Source: Lysinibacillus sp. FJAT-14745
GTDB lineage: Bacteria > Bacillota > Bacilli > Bacillales_A > Planococcaceae
Assembly (NCBI RefSeq): GCF_001275675.1
Contig: NZ_LITM01000001.1
Span: 1-32,061 of the forward strand
Direction: 5' to 3'
Length of the DNA stretch: 32,061 nucleotides
A program made the position numbers and the translations under genes. Shown here one piece after another: positions 16,803 through 23,519 of the stretch (positions are counted from its first letter, which is position 1; each line of letters opens with the position of its first letter). The notes below the pieces were generated by a model that saw nothing but the letters and a program-made list of their open reading frames with translations, ran no database searches and was not told where the DNA came from.

Positions 16803-16826
16803 CTTCATAAATTGCAAAACTACTGA

Positions 16827-17255
16827 TTATAGTTTTGCCCAACGTTCCTCTAACCAGTTCATAAATTGTACACCTTTGTCGCCTTCATACGCATCAAAGA
16901 CATCTAAACGCATACGTTTTAGTTTATCCGCAAAGTCTGCCACTGTATGGTCCTTCGGCAAGCTCTTTTTCACCCGCAGGAAAATTTTGTCTGTGCCTTT
17001 GATAATATCAAAACGTGCAGGTGATGGCTTCTCTACGTCCTCACCAAACGCCGCGAGTGCTTCATAGGCTGCTAATTGCACCTTGTTGACAGTATCATGC
17101 TGCATACGATTTTTTAATAAATCTATGATTTTGTCATGTTGATAAGCCGATAACATTTCGACTGCGTCTAAACGCTCTCGCCAGCTAGACGTATAATTGG
17201 CCTGTTTTTTTAATGTTTCATACTGCTCAGGTAATGCTGTTTCAAACTGTTTCAA
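16827..17255 (-). CDS. HEAT-repeat domain protein, function unknown
   Basis: The 142 residues are predominantly helical. One HEAT-like repeat pair is visible at about 22-75 (WRERLDAVEMLSAYQHDKII and NKVQLAAYEALAAFG). The charged C-terminal half ends GVQFMNWLEERWAKL. Start is TTG at 17255, supported by an AGAGGTG site seven bases upstream; no ATG gives a better fit. It is monocistronic with its own terminator. HEAT repeats are protein-binding scaffolds; no partner is evident. Confidence 0.75.
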   Translation of the reverse strand: MKQFETALPEQYETLKKQANYTSSWRERLDAVEMLSAYQHDKIIDLLKNRMQHDTVNKVQLAAYEALAAFGEDVEKPSPARFDIIKGTDKIFLRVKKSLPKDHTVADFADKLKRMRLDVFDAYEGDKGVQFMNWLEERWAKL

Positions 17256-17536
17256 GTAATTGCACCTCTTTTTTTAACTAGAGGAAAAATGAATTCTTCT
17301 TCTGCTTCTCTTATTATACGTTGTCTGGGTGAAAATAGCGATGAATCGCTGGTAAGGATATATATAGAAAATGGAAACTAACTACATTAAGGTGAACCGT
17401 ATTATAAGTATGTACTATTCTTTATTAGATTTGCTTTTCTTATTAAACAAACGGTGCATTAGTTCAATAAGAATTAAACAACTTTATTATCGCTTTACAT
17501 CAGAAAAATGCGGATTTACAACGTTACGCACTTTAT

Positions 17537-17568
17537 GTTACCAAACGACGCTTTGGTAACCTTATTTT
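17537..17568 (+). terminator. Hairpin with T-rich tail upstream of the 17618 gene
   Basis: GTTACCAAA pairs perfectly with TTTGGTAAC around CGACGC, followed by CTTATTTTTG. There is no clear upstream gene in 17256-17536, so it may end a small transcript or act as an attenuator. Confidence 0.45.
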
Positions 17569-17617
17569 TGATTCCACACACCAGTTGAGTTAGGATTTTC
17601 TAGAGGAGTGAAGATAT

Positions 17618-17962
17618 ATGGGACAACTTTGTTATAGTGATTTTGAACTTGTTAAAGAAACCGAAACGGATGGTTTTATTTACGGTGAAATAACTGACCA
17701 TTTTTACTTTGAAAATGGGGGTGCTTGCATTTCTGGAGATGGGTTTGTTCAAGCCCCAGACGGTAGTAGAGCAGGCATAATATGGGGACTAGAAAAAGAA
17801 CCTTCAATATCTGTTTGTATAGAGCCAGAAGAAGATAGATGGGGCGTTTACGAAATAGGGTTTATCAAACCTATAAAAACAATGGATGACTTAATCGTAA
17901 ATTTTAGAGCTGTTTTGCCACTGATAAAAGAAGCCTATCAAAATGCATATTCAACAAAATAA
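17618..17962 (+). CDS. Small hypothetical protein
   Basis: This 114-residue acidic soluble protein was not recognised. It has a beta-rich N-terminal half (FIYGEITDHFYFENGGACIS, PDGSRAGIIWGLE) and ends in an amphipathic helix (RAVLPLIKEAYQNAY). The pattern would suit a small beta-alpha protein, possibly an immunity-type or phage-derived protein, but nothing in the sequence proves this. A GAGGAGTG ribosome site precedes the ATG, and a terminator follows at 18024. Confidence 0.65.
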   Translation: MGQLCYSDFELVKETETDGFIYGEITDHFYFENGGACISGDGFVQAPDGSRAGIIWGLEKEPSISVCIEPEEDRWGVYEIGFIKPIKTMDDLIVNFRAVLPLIKEAYQNAYSTK

Positions 17963-17984
17963 ATATGCATTTCACATTGAATAA

Positions 17985-18012
17985 ACGTTCCCAAATGAAA
18001 GTTAGGGAATAC
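17985..18012 (+). repeat. 28-bp direct repeat, copy 1
   Basis: ACGTTCCCAAAT..AAAGTTAGGGAATAC matches 18636-18663 at 27 of 28 positions. TTCCC and GGGAA within the unit can pair. The two copies flank the minus-strand gene at 18085-18519. Confidence 0.85.
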
Positions 18013-18023
18013 CCCCCACAAAG

Positions 18024-18056
18024 AAGCACCCATTCAACTAAATAGGTGCTTTTTTC
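18024..18056 (+). terminator. Terminator of the 17618 gene
   Basis: AAGCACC pairs with AGGTGCT, followed by TTTTTT. Confidence 0.75.
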
Positions 18057-18084
18057 ATAAATTTTAAATTGGTATCATGTGATT

Positions 18085-18519
18085 TTATTGATGTTTCTTT
18101 ACTTTCAGGTGGTGTACTCTACTTTCAAACTCTACATAGGAATTATTTACTTGTGAAACATTTTGGTTTTGAAATGTTTGGTTGCTGTTACCAGTTATAA
18201 ATATTGGCACAATACATAATGGACAACTACCATCATCTTCAATCATAGAACCACATAGCGAGCAATACTTGTTTTCAAGCTCAACTGTTTGATTAACTTT
18301 GTCCTCCAAAAGATGTAATTCCAATGAAGACTTCAAATCGTTAGGATTAGTTATTGCTAATGATTTTTCTTTCAAAAAATCATTAAATACTGTTGCAAAT
18401 AAAGAGGTCTTTATTGGAACAGTATTCATTTTGCTATTTGTAAAAATATCTGATAAACGATTGGAGCCATCTTTTTTTAGGGTGCTAAGGTAATTACTAT
18501 TTCCTAATTGAATATTCAT
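18085..18519 (-). CDS. Hypothetical protein with a small zinc ribbon
   Basis: The 144 residues were not matched to a family. A CxxC...CxxC zinc-ribbon knuckle (CSLCG and CPLC, about residues 86-102) sits between a helical N-terminal region and a polar Asn/Gln-rich C-terminal tail (NSNQTFQNQNVSQVNNSY). It has no signal peptide or membrane segment. The ATG follows AGGAGGTTATA. The gene and its promoter region are bracketed by two copies of a 28-bp repeat, so it may have arrived as a unit. Confidence 0.6.
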   Translation of the reverse strand: MNIQLGNSNYLSTLKKDGSNRLSDIFTNSKMNTVPIKTSLFATVFNDFLKEKSLAITNPNDLKSSLELHLLEDKVNQTVELENKYCSLCGSMIEDDGSCPLCIVPIFITGNSNQTFQNQNVSQVNNSYVEFESRVHHLKVKKHQ

Positions 18520-18635
18520 TATAACCTCCTAATATGTAATATATTTACTTTTTATATCGGTCATTGTTTACTTTCTTGTACAACAGTTTAGTTGATTATT
18601 ACGTTTACTTAAGCTATACAATCCCATTCCAAATA

Positions 18636-18663
18636 ACGTTCCCAAATCAAAGTTAGGGAATAC
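18636..18663 (+). repeat. 28-bp direct repeat, copy 2
   Basis: Partner of 17985-18012 with one difference (G to C). It lies upstream of the minus-strand zinc-ribbon gene. Confidence 0.85.
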
Positions 18664-18734
18664 ACGAAAAAGGCAGGAATGTTAAGAAATCAACGTTTCT
18701 CGAGGTGCTTTTGATCAAACTTTATTTCAAAGCT

Positions 18735-19076
18735 ACATGTGTTGAATGACAACAAAGTCGGGTACTGAGATTCAACGATATGTTAGGCAGTCGAATAAAT
18801 TAAAATCATATTAAAAACTCGATCCGTTATAAATGGGTCGAGTTTTTTTAGCGATTATTGTAAATGTCATTTAAATGTTGTTATGAAAATTTCCTGAATC
18901 AAGCTCTATATTAGAGATAAGAAAAACTGTCAGTTATTCAACTAACGACGCAGTCTAGTGGGATAAACAGTCAGTTATAGAGAACACTGAATATGAGGTG
19001 CTTTTCTTATGAAAAAAGGTCTTATGTTAATTATTGCTATTTCTCTTTTTACTGTTTTAACAAAAACTAAAGCAAT
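18735..19076 (+). repeat. Long direct repeat, copy B (partner at 12170-12512)
   Basis: This copy carries the duplicate of the glmS terminator (18813-18850), the leader and the first 22 codons of an intact gene. Here the reading frame continues for another 213 codons, so copy B is the complete version of the downstream gene, while copy A is the one attached to glmS. Confidence 0.92.
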
Positions 19077-19716
19077 GATAAATGAATATGATGAAATTGC
19101 AAAGTCTGAGAAAGCGGATGTTACCCTTTATGCTAAAAAGATGAATGGAGTATATACAGACTTTAAAATTTATTTTCAAGGCGGTGTTCTTACAAGACCT
19201 TATTGGATGAATACAACTAGTCCTACTTGGTCACCTCAAATTATCTATGAGGACATCAATAAAGATGGGAAAAATGAGTTAATCATAATTTTGACCAAGG
19301 GTACTGGTACTGCGATATTAGAACGAGAAGTTCACGTTTTCCATATCCAAAATAAAAGAATAGGTAAGGAGCTTGTTGCAGTACCAGTTGAAGTGCTTGT
19401 TGACGACCCGATTGCAATAGTGTTAAAAAACGTAAAGACCGAGTTATTGCCTAACAAAGCAATCATTATTATTGGTAAAAAGAAATATACAATTGATACT
19501 AAACCTTTAAAAATTGATGCTGAACATTTATTTCCTGATATATACTTTGGAAATATTATCAACTTTGAAATAAACGACAATCAACTTATTGCGAACATCG
19601 GAGGACAAATTTCTCCAGCAGGTGGAAGTATAGGTGATATTCAAGTTACGTATATGCTTAAGGATAAAATGTATCAAGCAAAATCAATTGAATTCAAACC
19701 AGGTTTTGTAAGATGA
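19009..19716 (+). CDS. Secreted protein with a VCBS/FG-GAP-like calcium motif, function unknown
   Basis: The 235 residues start with a signal peptide (about 1-22, MKKGLMLIIAISLFTVLTKT). A short DINKDGKNELIIILT motif (about 84-98) follows, of the calcium-binding beta-propeller-blade type seen in VCBS/FG-GAP proteins. The rest is beta-rich with no enzyme motif. A GAGGTGC site lies before the ATG. The leader and signal sequence are duplicated at 12170-12512. It is convergent with cotH (nine-base gap), with no obvious terminator between. A spore- or envelope-associated role would fit the neighbourhood but is a guess. Confidence 0.7.
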   Translation: MKKGLMLIIAISLFTVLTKTKAMINEYDEIAKSEKADVTLYAKKMNGVYTDFKIYFQGGVLTRPYWMNTTSPTWSPQIIYEDINKDGKNELIIILTKGTGTAILEREVHVFHIQNKRIGKELVAVPVEVLVDDPIAIVLKNVKTELLPNKAIIIIGKKKYTIDTKPLKIDAEHLFPDIYFGNIINFEINDNQLIANIGGQISPAGGSIGDIQVTYMLKDKMYQAKSIEFKPGFVR

Positions 19717-19725
19717 TGCAACAAC

Positions 19726-20817
19726 TTAATCTAATGAATCTAATTTCCCTCTTATATATTTCGCCCGTGCTTCAATATAATCCAATATATACTCTGGTTC
19801 CTTATCAAATAAATGGATATCGTTTTTTTTATACGGATCTTTTTGAATATAAGGTCTTATTAAATTATGCATACCTTGTATTTTCGGTTTCAAATAGTCT
19901 ACATTAAATTGGTTGTTTAAAATAACCTTTAGCAAGTTTTTGTATTGACGTCGAAATGTTTTTACGTCGAGAATTCTTGCGGTAAGCGTATTAAATCCTT
20001 CGATTCGTAAATAGTCTTCCTCCATCACTTTCCCGTTTACATCCCTTCCCCATGTTGCATCGTAATCCCACGGGATGACTTCGAATTGCCTAGTTTCGCT
20101 ATTTTGGTATAATGCGTAATTATGAACAAAACCATCAAAATTTTGGGTGAAAACAGCGCCAGCCAACCAGCTAAGATATTGATTAACATTGATGTATTTC
20201 ACAATTTCATTTTCAAATTCAGCCTTTGAAAGGGTATTAATTTCAATAATCATTTTTTGTAAATGAAATTCATCTTGTTCTGTCCCATATTTTAGTTCAT
20301 AGCCAGCCTTAAGCGATTTCTTTACTTCTTTATCAAGATCACTCATCAACGAAAAGTTAGCATCGCCATCAACCGCATAGAATAATGGTCCTTGTGGTAG
20401 TTGTCGATTCTTAAGGAAATACTCATCCACTGATTCTAATTCTAAATAAAGCCCCTCATTTTTCCCATTCAATTTCATATTTACAAATTGGGACTTTGGC
20501 GATAAGCACCCTATTTCATTGAAAAAATCGAGCGATAGTTTATTTCTTAATAGAGAAGGATCTTTATATTCTGCGTTGATATGAATTTCTTTGGTATTTC
20601 TATACGTACTTGGCTTAATAAACGAAATGTGATACGACTTCTTTCGAAAATCCCGGATATGGGAGCCACGATAAGCGATATCAATATCATACTTTCTTTT
20701 GTTAATCGTTAGCTTGGCAGGGATAGGATCGTCACACCATATATCTTTTCGAAGTTCACTTAAATCTAAAGGATGAATAAAAAGATGATATTCAGGTATT
20801 ATTATGCCGTTAAACAC
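19726..20817 (-). CDS. cotH: Spore coat protein kinase CotH
   Basis: CotH is an atypical secretory-type protein kinase that phosphorylates serines of CotB and CotG in the spore coat. The 363-residue length matches B. subtilis CotH. Conserved stretches include IAYRGSHIRDFRKKSYHISF (47-66), NAEYKDPSLLRNKLS (81-95), NFDGFVHNYALY (226-237) and the metal/catalytic IPWDYDATWGRD (248-259). The start is GTG at 20817 with a GAAAGGAAAG site. It is divergent from a Ser/Arg-repeat gene (cotG-like), the same layout as cotG-cotH in B. subtilis, so kinase and substrate are neighbours. Expression in the mother cell under SigK is expected from the family. Confidence 0.93.
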   Translation of the reverse strand: MFNGIIIPEYHLFIHPLDLSELRKDIWCDDPIPAKLTINKRKYDIDIAYRGSHIRDFRKKSYHISFIKPSTYRNTKEIHINAEYKDPSLLRNKLSLDFFNEIGCLSPKSQFVNMKLNGKNEGLYLELESVDEYFLKNRQLPQGPLFYAVDGDANFSLMSDLDKEVKKSLKAGYELKYGTEQDEFHLQKMIIEINTLSKAEFENEIVKYINVNQYLSWLAGAVFTQNFDGFVHNYALYQNSETRQFEVIPWDYDATWGRDVNGKVMEEDYLRIEGFNTLTARILDVKTFRRQYKNLLKVILNNQFNVDYLKPKIQGMHNLIRPYIQKDPYKKNDIHLFDKEPEYILDYIEARAKYIRGKLDSLD

Positions 20818-20927
20818 GCGAATTCTTTCCTTTCATTTTTAAATTATTCGTATAAAACAAAATGTAAGATTCCACAAAAAGATATAGAGTTTATATTCTC
20901 CTTTCGAAAACTATGCGATTGACTCTA

Positions 20928-20954
20928 ACATCTTTAGTGCAACCTCATATATTA
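20928..20954 (+). promoter_or_regulatory. Possible SigK promoter of the cotG-like gene
   Basis: CATATATTA (20946-20954) fits the SigK -10 pattern CATAnnnTA, with an AC 16 bases upstream (20928). It is about 95 bases before the cotG-like start. The match is short and could be chance, but SigK control is expected for cotG. Confidence 0.35.
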
Positions 20955-21048
20955 CGATTAGGGAAAGAAATGTGCAGAGGCATGGGTTTGATTCTTTTGA
21001 AAAAGGAATCTACCTTCTTTCTCTAATAAGATGAAAGGAGGTTTGAAT

Positions 21049-21411
21049 ATGCCACTAATACGGAAGGCAGTAGCAATTGCTAACAACTCAGGGTTAGGTC
21101 ACTTCATGTACCAGGATCCTATTAGTAACGAACGATGCACGAGCAGGGTACGCCGAACTTCACGAAACCAGCGACGCACGAGCAGGGTACGCCGAACTTC
21201 ACGAAACCAGCGACGCACGAGCAGGGTATGTCGAACTTCGCGAAACCAACGATGCACGAGCAGGGTACGTCGAACTTCACGAAACCAGCGACGCACGAGC
21301 AGGGTACGTCGAACTTCACGAAACCAGCGACGCACGAGCAGAGTACGCCGAACTTCGCGAAACCGGCGACGCAAGAGCAGTAACTCCTTTTGGAATGACT
21401 TATTTTTTTAA
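21049..21411 (+). CDS. CotG-like spore coat protein (Ser/Arg 13-residue repeats)
   Basis: The 120-residue, very basic protein has a unique N terminus (MPLIRKAVAIANNSGLGHF). Six tandem 13-residue units of the type RRTSRVRRTSRNQ follow, then a short tail (SSNSFWNDLFF). Such Ser-rich basic repeats and the position divergent from cotH are the hallmarks of CotG, the substrate of CotH. ATG 21049 follows AAAGGAGG; the in-frame ATG at 21031 precedes that site and is not the start. Two other frames across the repeats are also open, but differences between units are mainly silent in this frame (CGC/CGT, TCA/TCG, CAG/CAA, AGG/AGA), which supports this reading. Confidence 0.82.
   Translation: MPLIRKAVAIANNSGLGHFMYQDPISNERCTSRVRRTSRNQRRTSRVRRTSRNQRRTSRVCRTSRNQRCTSRVRRTSRNQRRTSRVRRTSRNQRRTSRVRRTSRNRRRKSSNSFWNDLFF
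21135..21374 (+). repeat. 39-bp tandem repeats within the cotG-like gene
   Basis: Six units of 39 bp, each containing GCACGAGCAGGGTACG and CGAACTTCACGAAACCAG with few changes, encode the 13-residue repeats. The absence of stops makes several overlapping frames open on both strands. Confidence 0.9.
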
Positions 21412-21491
21412 AAACTTCAATCGATTTTTCGCCATCTGAAGAGTAAATGTCACTAAATGTTATTTAATGGACTATTGAGTGTGACTGTATA

Positions 21492-21528
21492 TAAAGTTAA
21501 CTAGTTCTTACTAGTTAACTTTTTTTGT
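21492..21528 (+). terminator. Terminator of the cotG-like gene
   Basis: AAAGTTAACTAGT pairs perfectly with ACTAGTTAACTTT around TCTT, followed by a T run. Confidence 0.9.
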
Positions 21529-22426
21529 TGTTATTCCTATCGAAGTCCAAGGTTGAAAGAAAAGTCAAAGGTCAGCTGAGGTTGGTTCCGTCTGATCTCT
21601 TCATTTATGTATATTCTTCTGGATGAATTGTTATCGTTGTGTATTACATAACATCTATCAGAATTGTATAAATCACTGTAGCCTATCCACTTTTCTCGTT
21701 AAAACCAGAAATTTTAAAAAAGATTTCTTGAACGGCGTGACCCGTCACGGGATTCGCCTATAGATTCTCCTATTCCTTTGCTCTAGGAAAAGCGGGAAAC
21801 ATTCGATGTCTTACATTAAAATGCATTGGATTTAACACTTTTTACCGCCCTTCTTAGGGTATAGTAAAGGATATGTTAAATTAATGAAGAAGATTAGACT
21901 AAGACCCATATTTGAGGTCTTTGCATGGTTTGCATGGAACGATTTTGGATTGATCCGTAAATCGCCACCTATACAACTACTCTCCAATTGCCACTTAAGT
22001 AACGCTCAACAGCTTATAATTTATATTCGGCAGTATATTTAACCATAGAAAAACTGCACTTCCTATTGTTAGATAGTGTTTAACAATAGGGGTCACTTCA
22101 ATCCTGTGTTTATATGCAGGATTTTTTCTTTTTCCACAATAGAGGTAGTGACAGAATTACTATCATAGACCGCACCTCTGTTAGAAATGAAACATTCAAC
22201 TTGAAAAAACTTAGAAATTACAATTAACGTTTTTAATACATAGGAAAAGAGATAAGAAAGTTATAATTTTCATGATGTTTAGGTTTTAGGTAGTTACTTC
22301 TAGAGTCTCTTCACGTGGCAAGCACACTGTTAGCTTTCTCCAGTGCTTGTCGTGCCTAAAAGGGCAAAAGTATTTTTAGTGGTAAAAATTAGTGTGCATA
22401 TAAACATAAAAAAAATACAAACTAAT
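21529..22426. other. Gene-poor interval with several hairpins
   Basis: I see no supported gene in this 0.9 kb. A 52-codon frame from 21883 (MKKIRLRPIFEVFAWF) lacks a ribosome site. Structured spots are a G/C-rich hairpin near 21733-21760 (GGCG..CGCC with GTGACCCGTCAC), CCTATTGTTA/TAACAATAGG (22062-22092), a terminator at 22097, and GGCAAGCAC/GTGCTTGTC (22317-22352). Confidence 0.4.
22062..22132 (+). terminator. Hairpin pair ending in an intrinsic terminator, no gene upstream
   Basis: CCTATTGTTA pairs with TAACAATAGG. 3' of it, AATCCTG pairs with CAGGATT followed by a T run (22097-22132). With no protein gene in the preceding 500 bases, this could end a small RNA. Confidence 0.55.
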
Positions 22427-22510
22427 TTTAACTTCTTGCAGCGGGTGTCCAAACACCCACTGCAGGAAGTTAAAGCCTCCGGCACGCAATTATGCCGAGG
22501 CATAATTGAT
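22427..22510. repeat. Two adjoining perfect palindromes before tlp
   Basis: TTAACTTCTTGCAGCGGGTG and its near-perfect complement (ending CTGCAGGAAGTTAA) form a stem of about 20 bp (22427-22472). CAATTATGCC / GGCATAATTG (22485-22507) forms a second one. The outer words TTAACTTCTT..CAGC and GGCATAATTGAT recur at 27489-27520, and the first recurs at 9645, marking a dispersed family. Confidence 0.75.
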
Positions 22511-22533
22511 TGTAAAAATTTTAGGAGGTTAGC

Positions 22534-22770
22534 ATGACTAATTCAAGACACTCGAAACCAGATGATAGATCCGATAACGTTGAACGAATTCGTGATATCG
22601 TTAAGAACACTGAAGAAAAACTTCATGAAGCGGAAATTAGTTTGGAATTTGCGGACCCTACGCAAAGTGAAATGATTAAAGAGAAAAATAAGCGGCGTCA
22701 AAAATCAATTGAAGGATTAAAAGAAGAAATGAAAGATGAAATGGCAGCACGTAAAAAAGGAGAAGTGTAG
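22534..22770 (+). CDS. tlp: Small acid-soluble spore protein Tlp
   Basis: The 78-residue hydrophilic, Lys/Glu-rich helical protein carries the Tlp signature KPDDRSDNVERIRDIVKNT (8-26) and ends EEMKDEMAARKKGEV. Tlp is a thioredoxin-like-named SASP made in the forespore. An AGGAGG site seven bases before the ATG fixes the start. The gene is monocistronic and immediately preceded by two strong palindromes. Forespore (SigG) control is known for the family; no clear SigG promoter was picked out. Confidence 0.92.
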   Translation: MTNSRHSKPDDRSDNVERIRDIVKNTEEKLHEAEISLEFADPTQSEMIKEKNKRRQKSIEGLKEEMKDEMAARKKGEV

Positions 22771-22951
22771 AACTGGCTTTCAAAAGATGGAGATTTATTT
22801 GATGGTGCAGAGATAAATATCTATCCTCAAGGTTCATTAAGTATTAGTACAACTGTTAAACCACTAGCTTCTTTTTCGCGAATGTTTTTGCATAACGTAA
22901 GAATACGGGTTTCAAGAAATCTGGACTTTTTTGTAACTAGCTTTAAATATT
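22771..22951 (+). pseudogene. Fragment resembling a SMODS/CD-NTase nucleotidyltransferase
   Basis: In frame directly after the tlp stop, the DNA reads NWLSKDGDLFDGAEINIYPQ, then GSLSISTTVKP, before losing similarity. The YPQGS...T.VKP string is typical of the nucleotide-binding loop in cGAS/DncV-like nucleotidyltransferases (CBASS and relatives). No start, no catalytic Asp pair and no partner genes remain. The call rests on one short motif. Confidence 0.4.
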
Positions 22952-22952
22952 G

Positions 22953-23069
22953 ATCGTTTATAATAAAGAATGATAATTTGTAATAATGTTTAATAAAAAT
23001 CACCTCTTTAGTTATTTTGAGGTGATTTTTTAATGGATATTTGTGTTAAAATTGATGTTTGTCTTGTGG
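22953..23069 (+). repeat. Second direct repeat, copy B (partner at 12511-12630)
   Basis: ATCGTTTATAATAAAG through GTTTGTCTTGTG parallels 12511-12630. The hairpin AAATCACCTC/GAGGTGATTT (22998-23029) has compensating changes relative to its partner, consistent with a maintained terminator. Confidence 0.8.
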
Positions 23070-23389
23070 ATTATTATATAATGAGCAATTATCATGAATG
23101 TTATTTATGTAAATGTGCGGTTAAGTATCATGATGAACTTCCAATGGTTGTGAATGGCCTGTTCCTGATTAATGTTACGATTATTTATGAGGGAAGAAAA
23201 TCATGTAGTCTAACTTTAATTGTTTTATTGATATCAGTTTCAATGGTGGAGATATTCGATTTTACCGTTATTGGTACGTGGACAACAAAAAATACATAGT
23301 TATGTATTGGATAATTTTGACTCATCACCAAAAGTTGTGGATGTCATTTGTTAAAACGTATGCCATGTATATAAGTTGATCTTCGTTCC

Positions 23390-23478
23390 GACTGGACGAC
23401 CCCTTGGGGATTAGCGGCTCATCGGACGCCCCCAGGGAAGCGCTCAGCTGGAACGGAAATCAACCACACGTTTTGGTG
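23390..23478 (-). repeat. GC-rich intergenic repeat (copy, minus orientation)
   Basis: Read on the minus strand, CGCTTCCCTGGGGGCG..GAGCCGCT resembles 31999-32061 (CGCTTTCCTGCGGGCG..GAGCCGCT). Its outer part, AACGGAAATCAACCACACGTT, recurs at 28810-28831. G/C content stands out against the AT-rich surroundings. From 23070 to 23390 I see no supported gene; an 88-codon frame at 23033 lacks a ribosome site. Confidence 0.6.
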
Positions 23479-23519
23479 AAGAGCAATAATTTTAACTAGA
23501 TGAAAGCGAAGAGGAAAAT

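Noticed and set aside
17371-17559. 62-codon frame upstream of the 17618 gene
   Set aside because: It has no ribosome site and its end lies within a terminator-like stem.
21120-21380. 39-bp direct repeats as a CRISPR array or origin iterons
   Set aside because: There are no spacers. The period is a multiple of three inside a coding frame with mainly silent changes, so it is a coat-protein repeat.
22343-22537. 64-codon frame before tlp
   Set aside because: It runs through two palindromes and overlaps the tlp start; no ribosome site.
23033-23299. 88-codon frame with a Cys-rich start
   Set aside because: It begins inside the terminator tail of a repeat, lacks a ribosome site, and similarity-like stretches shift between frames.
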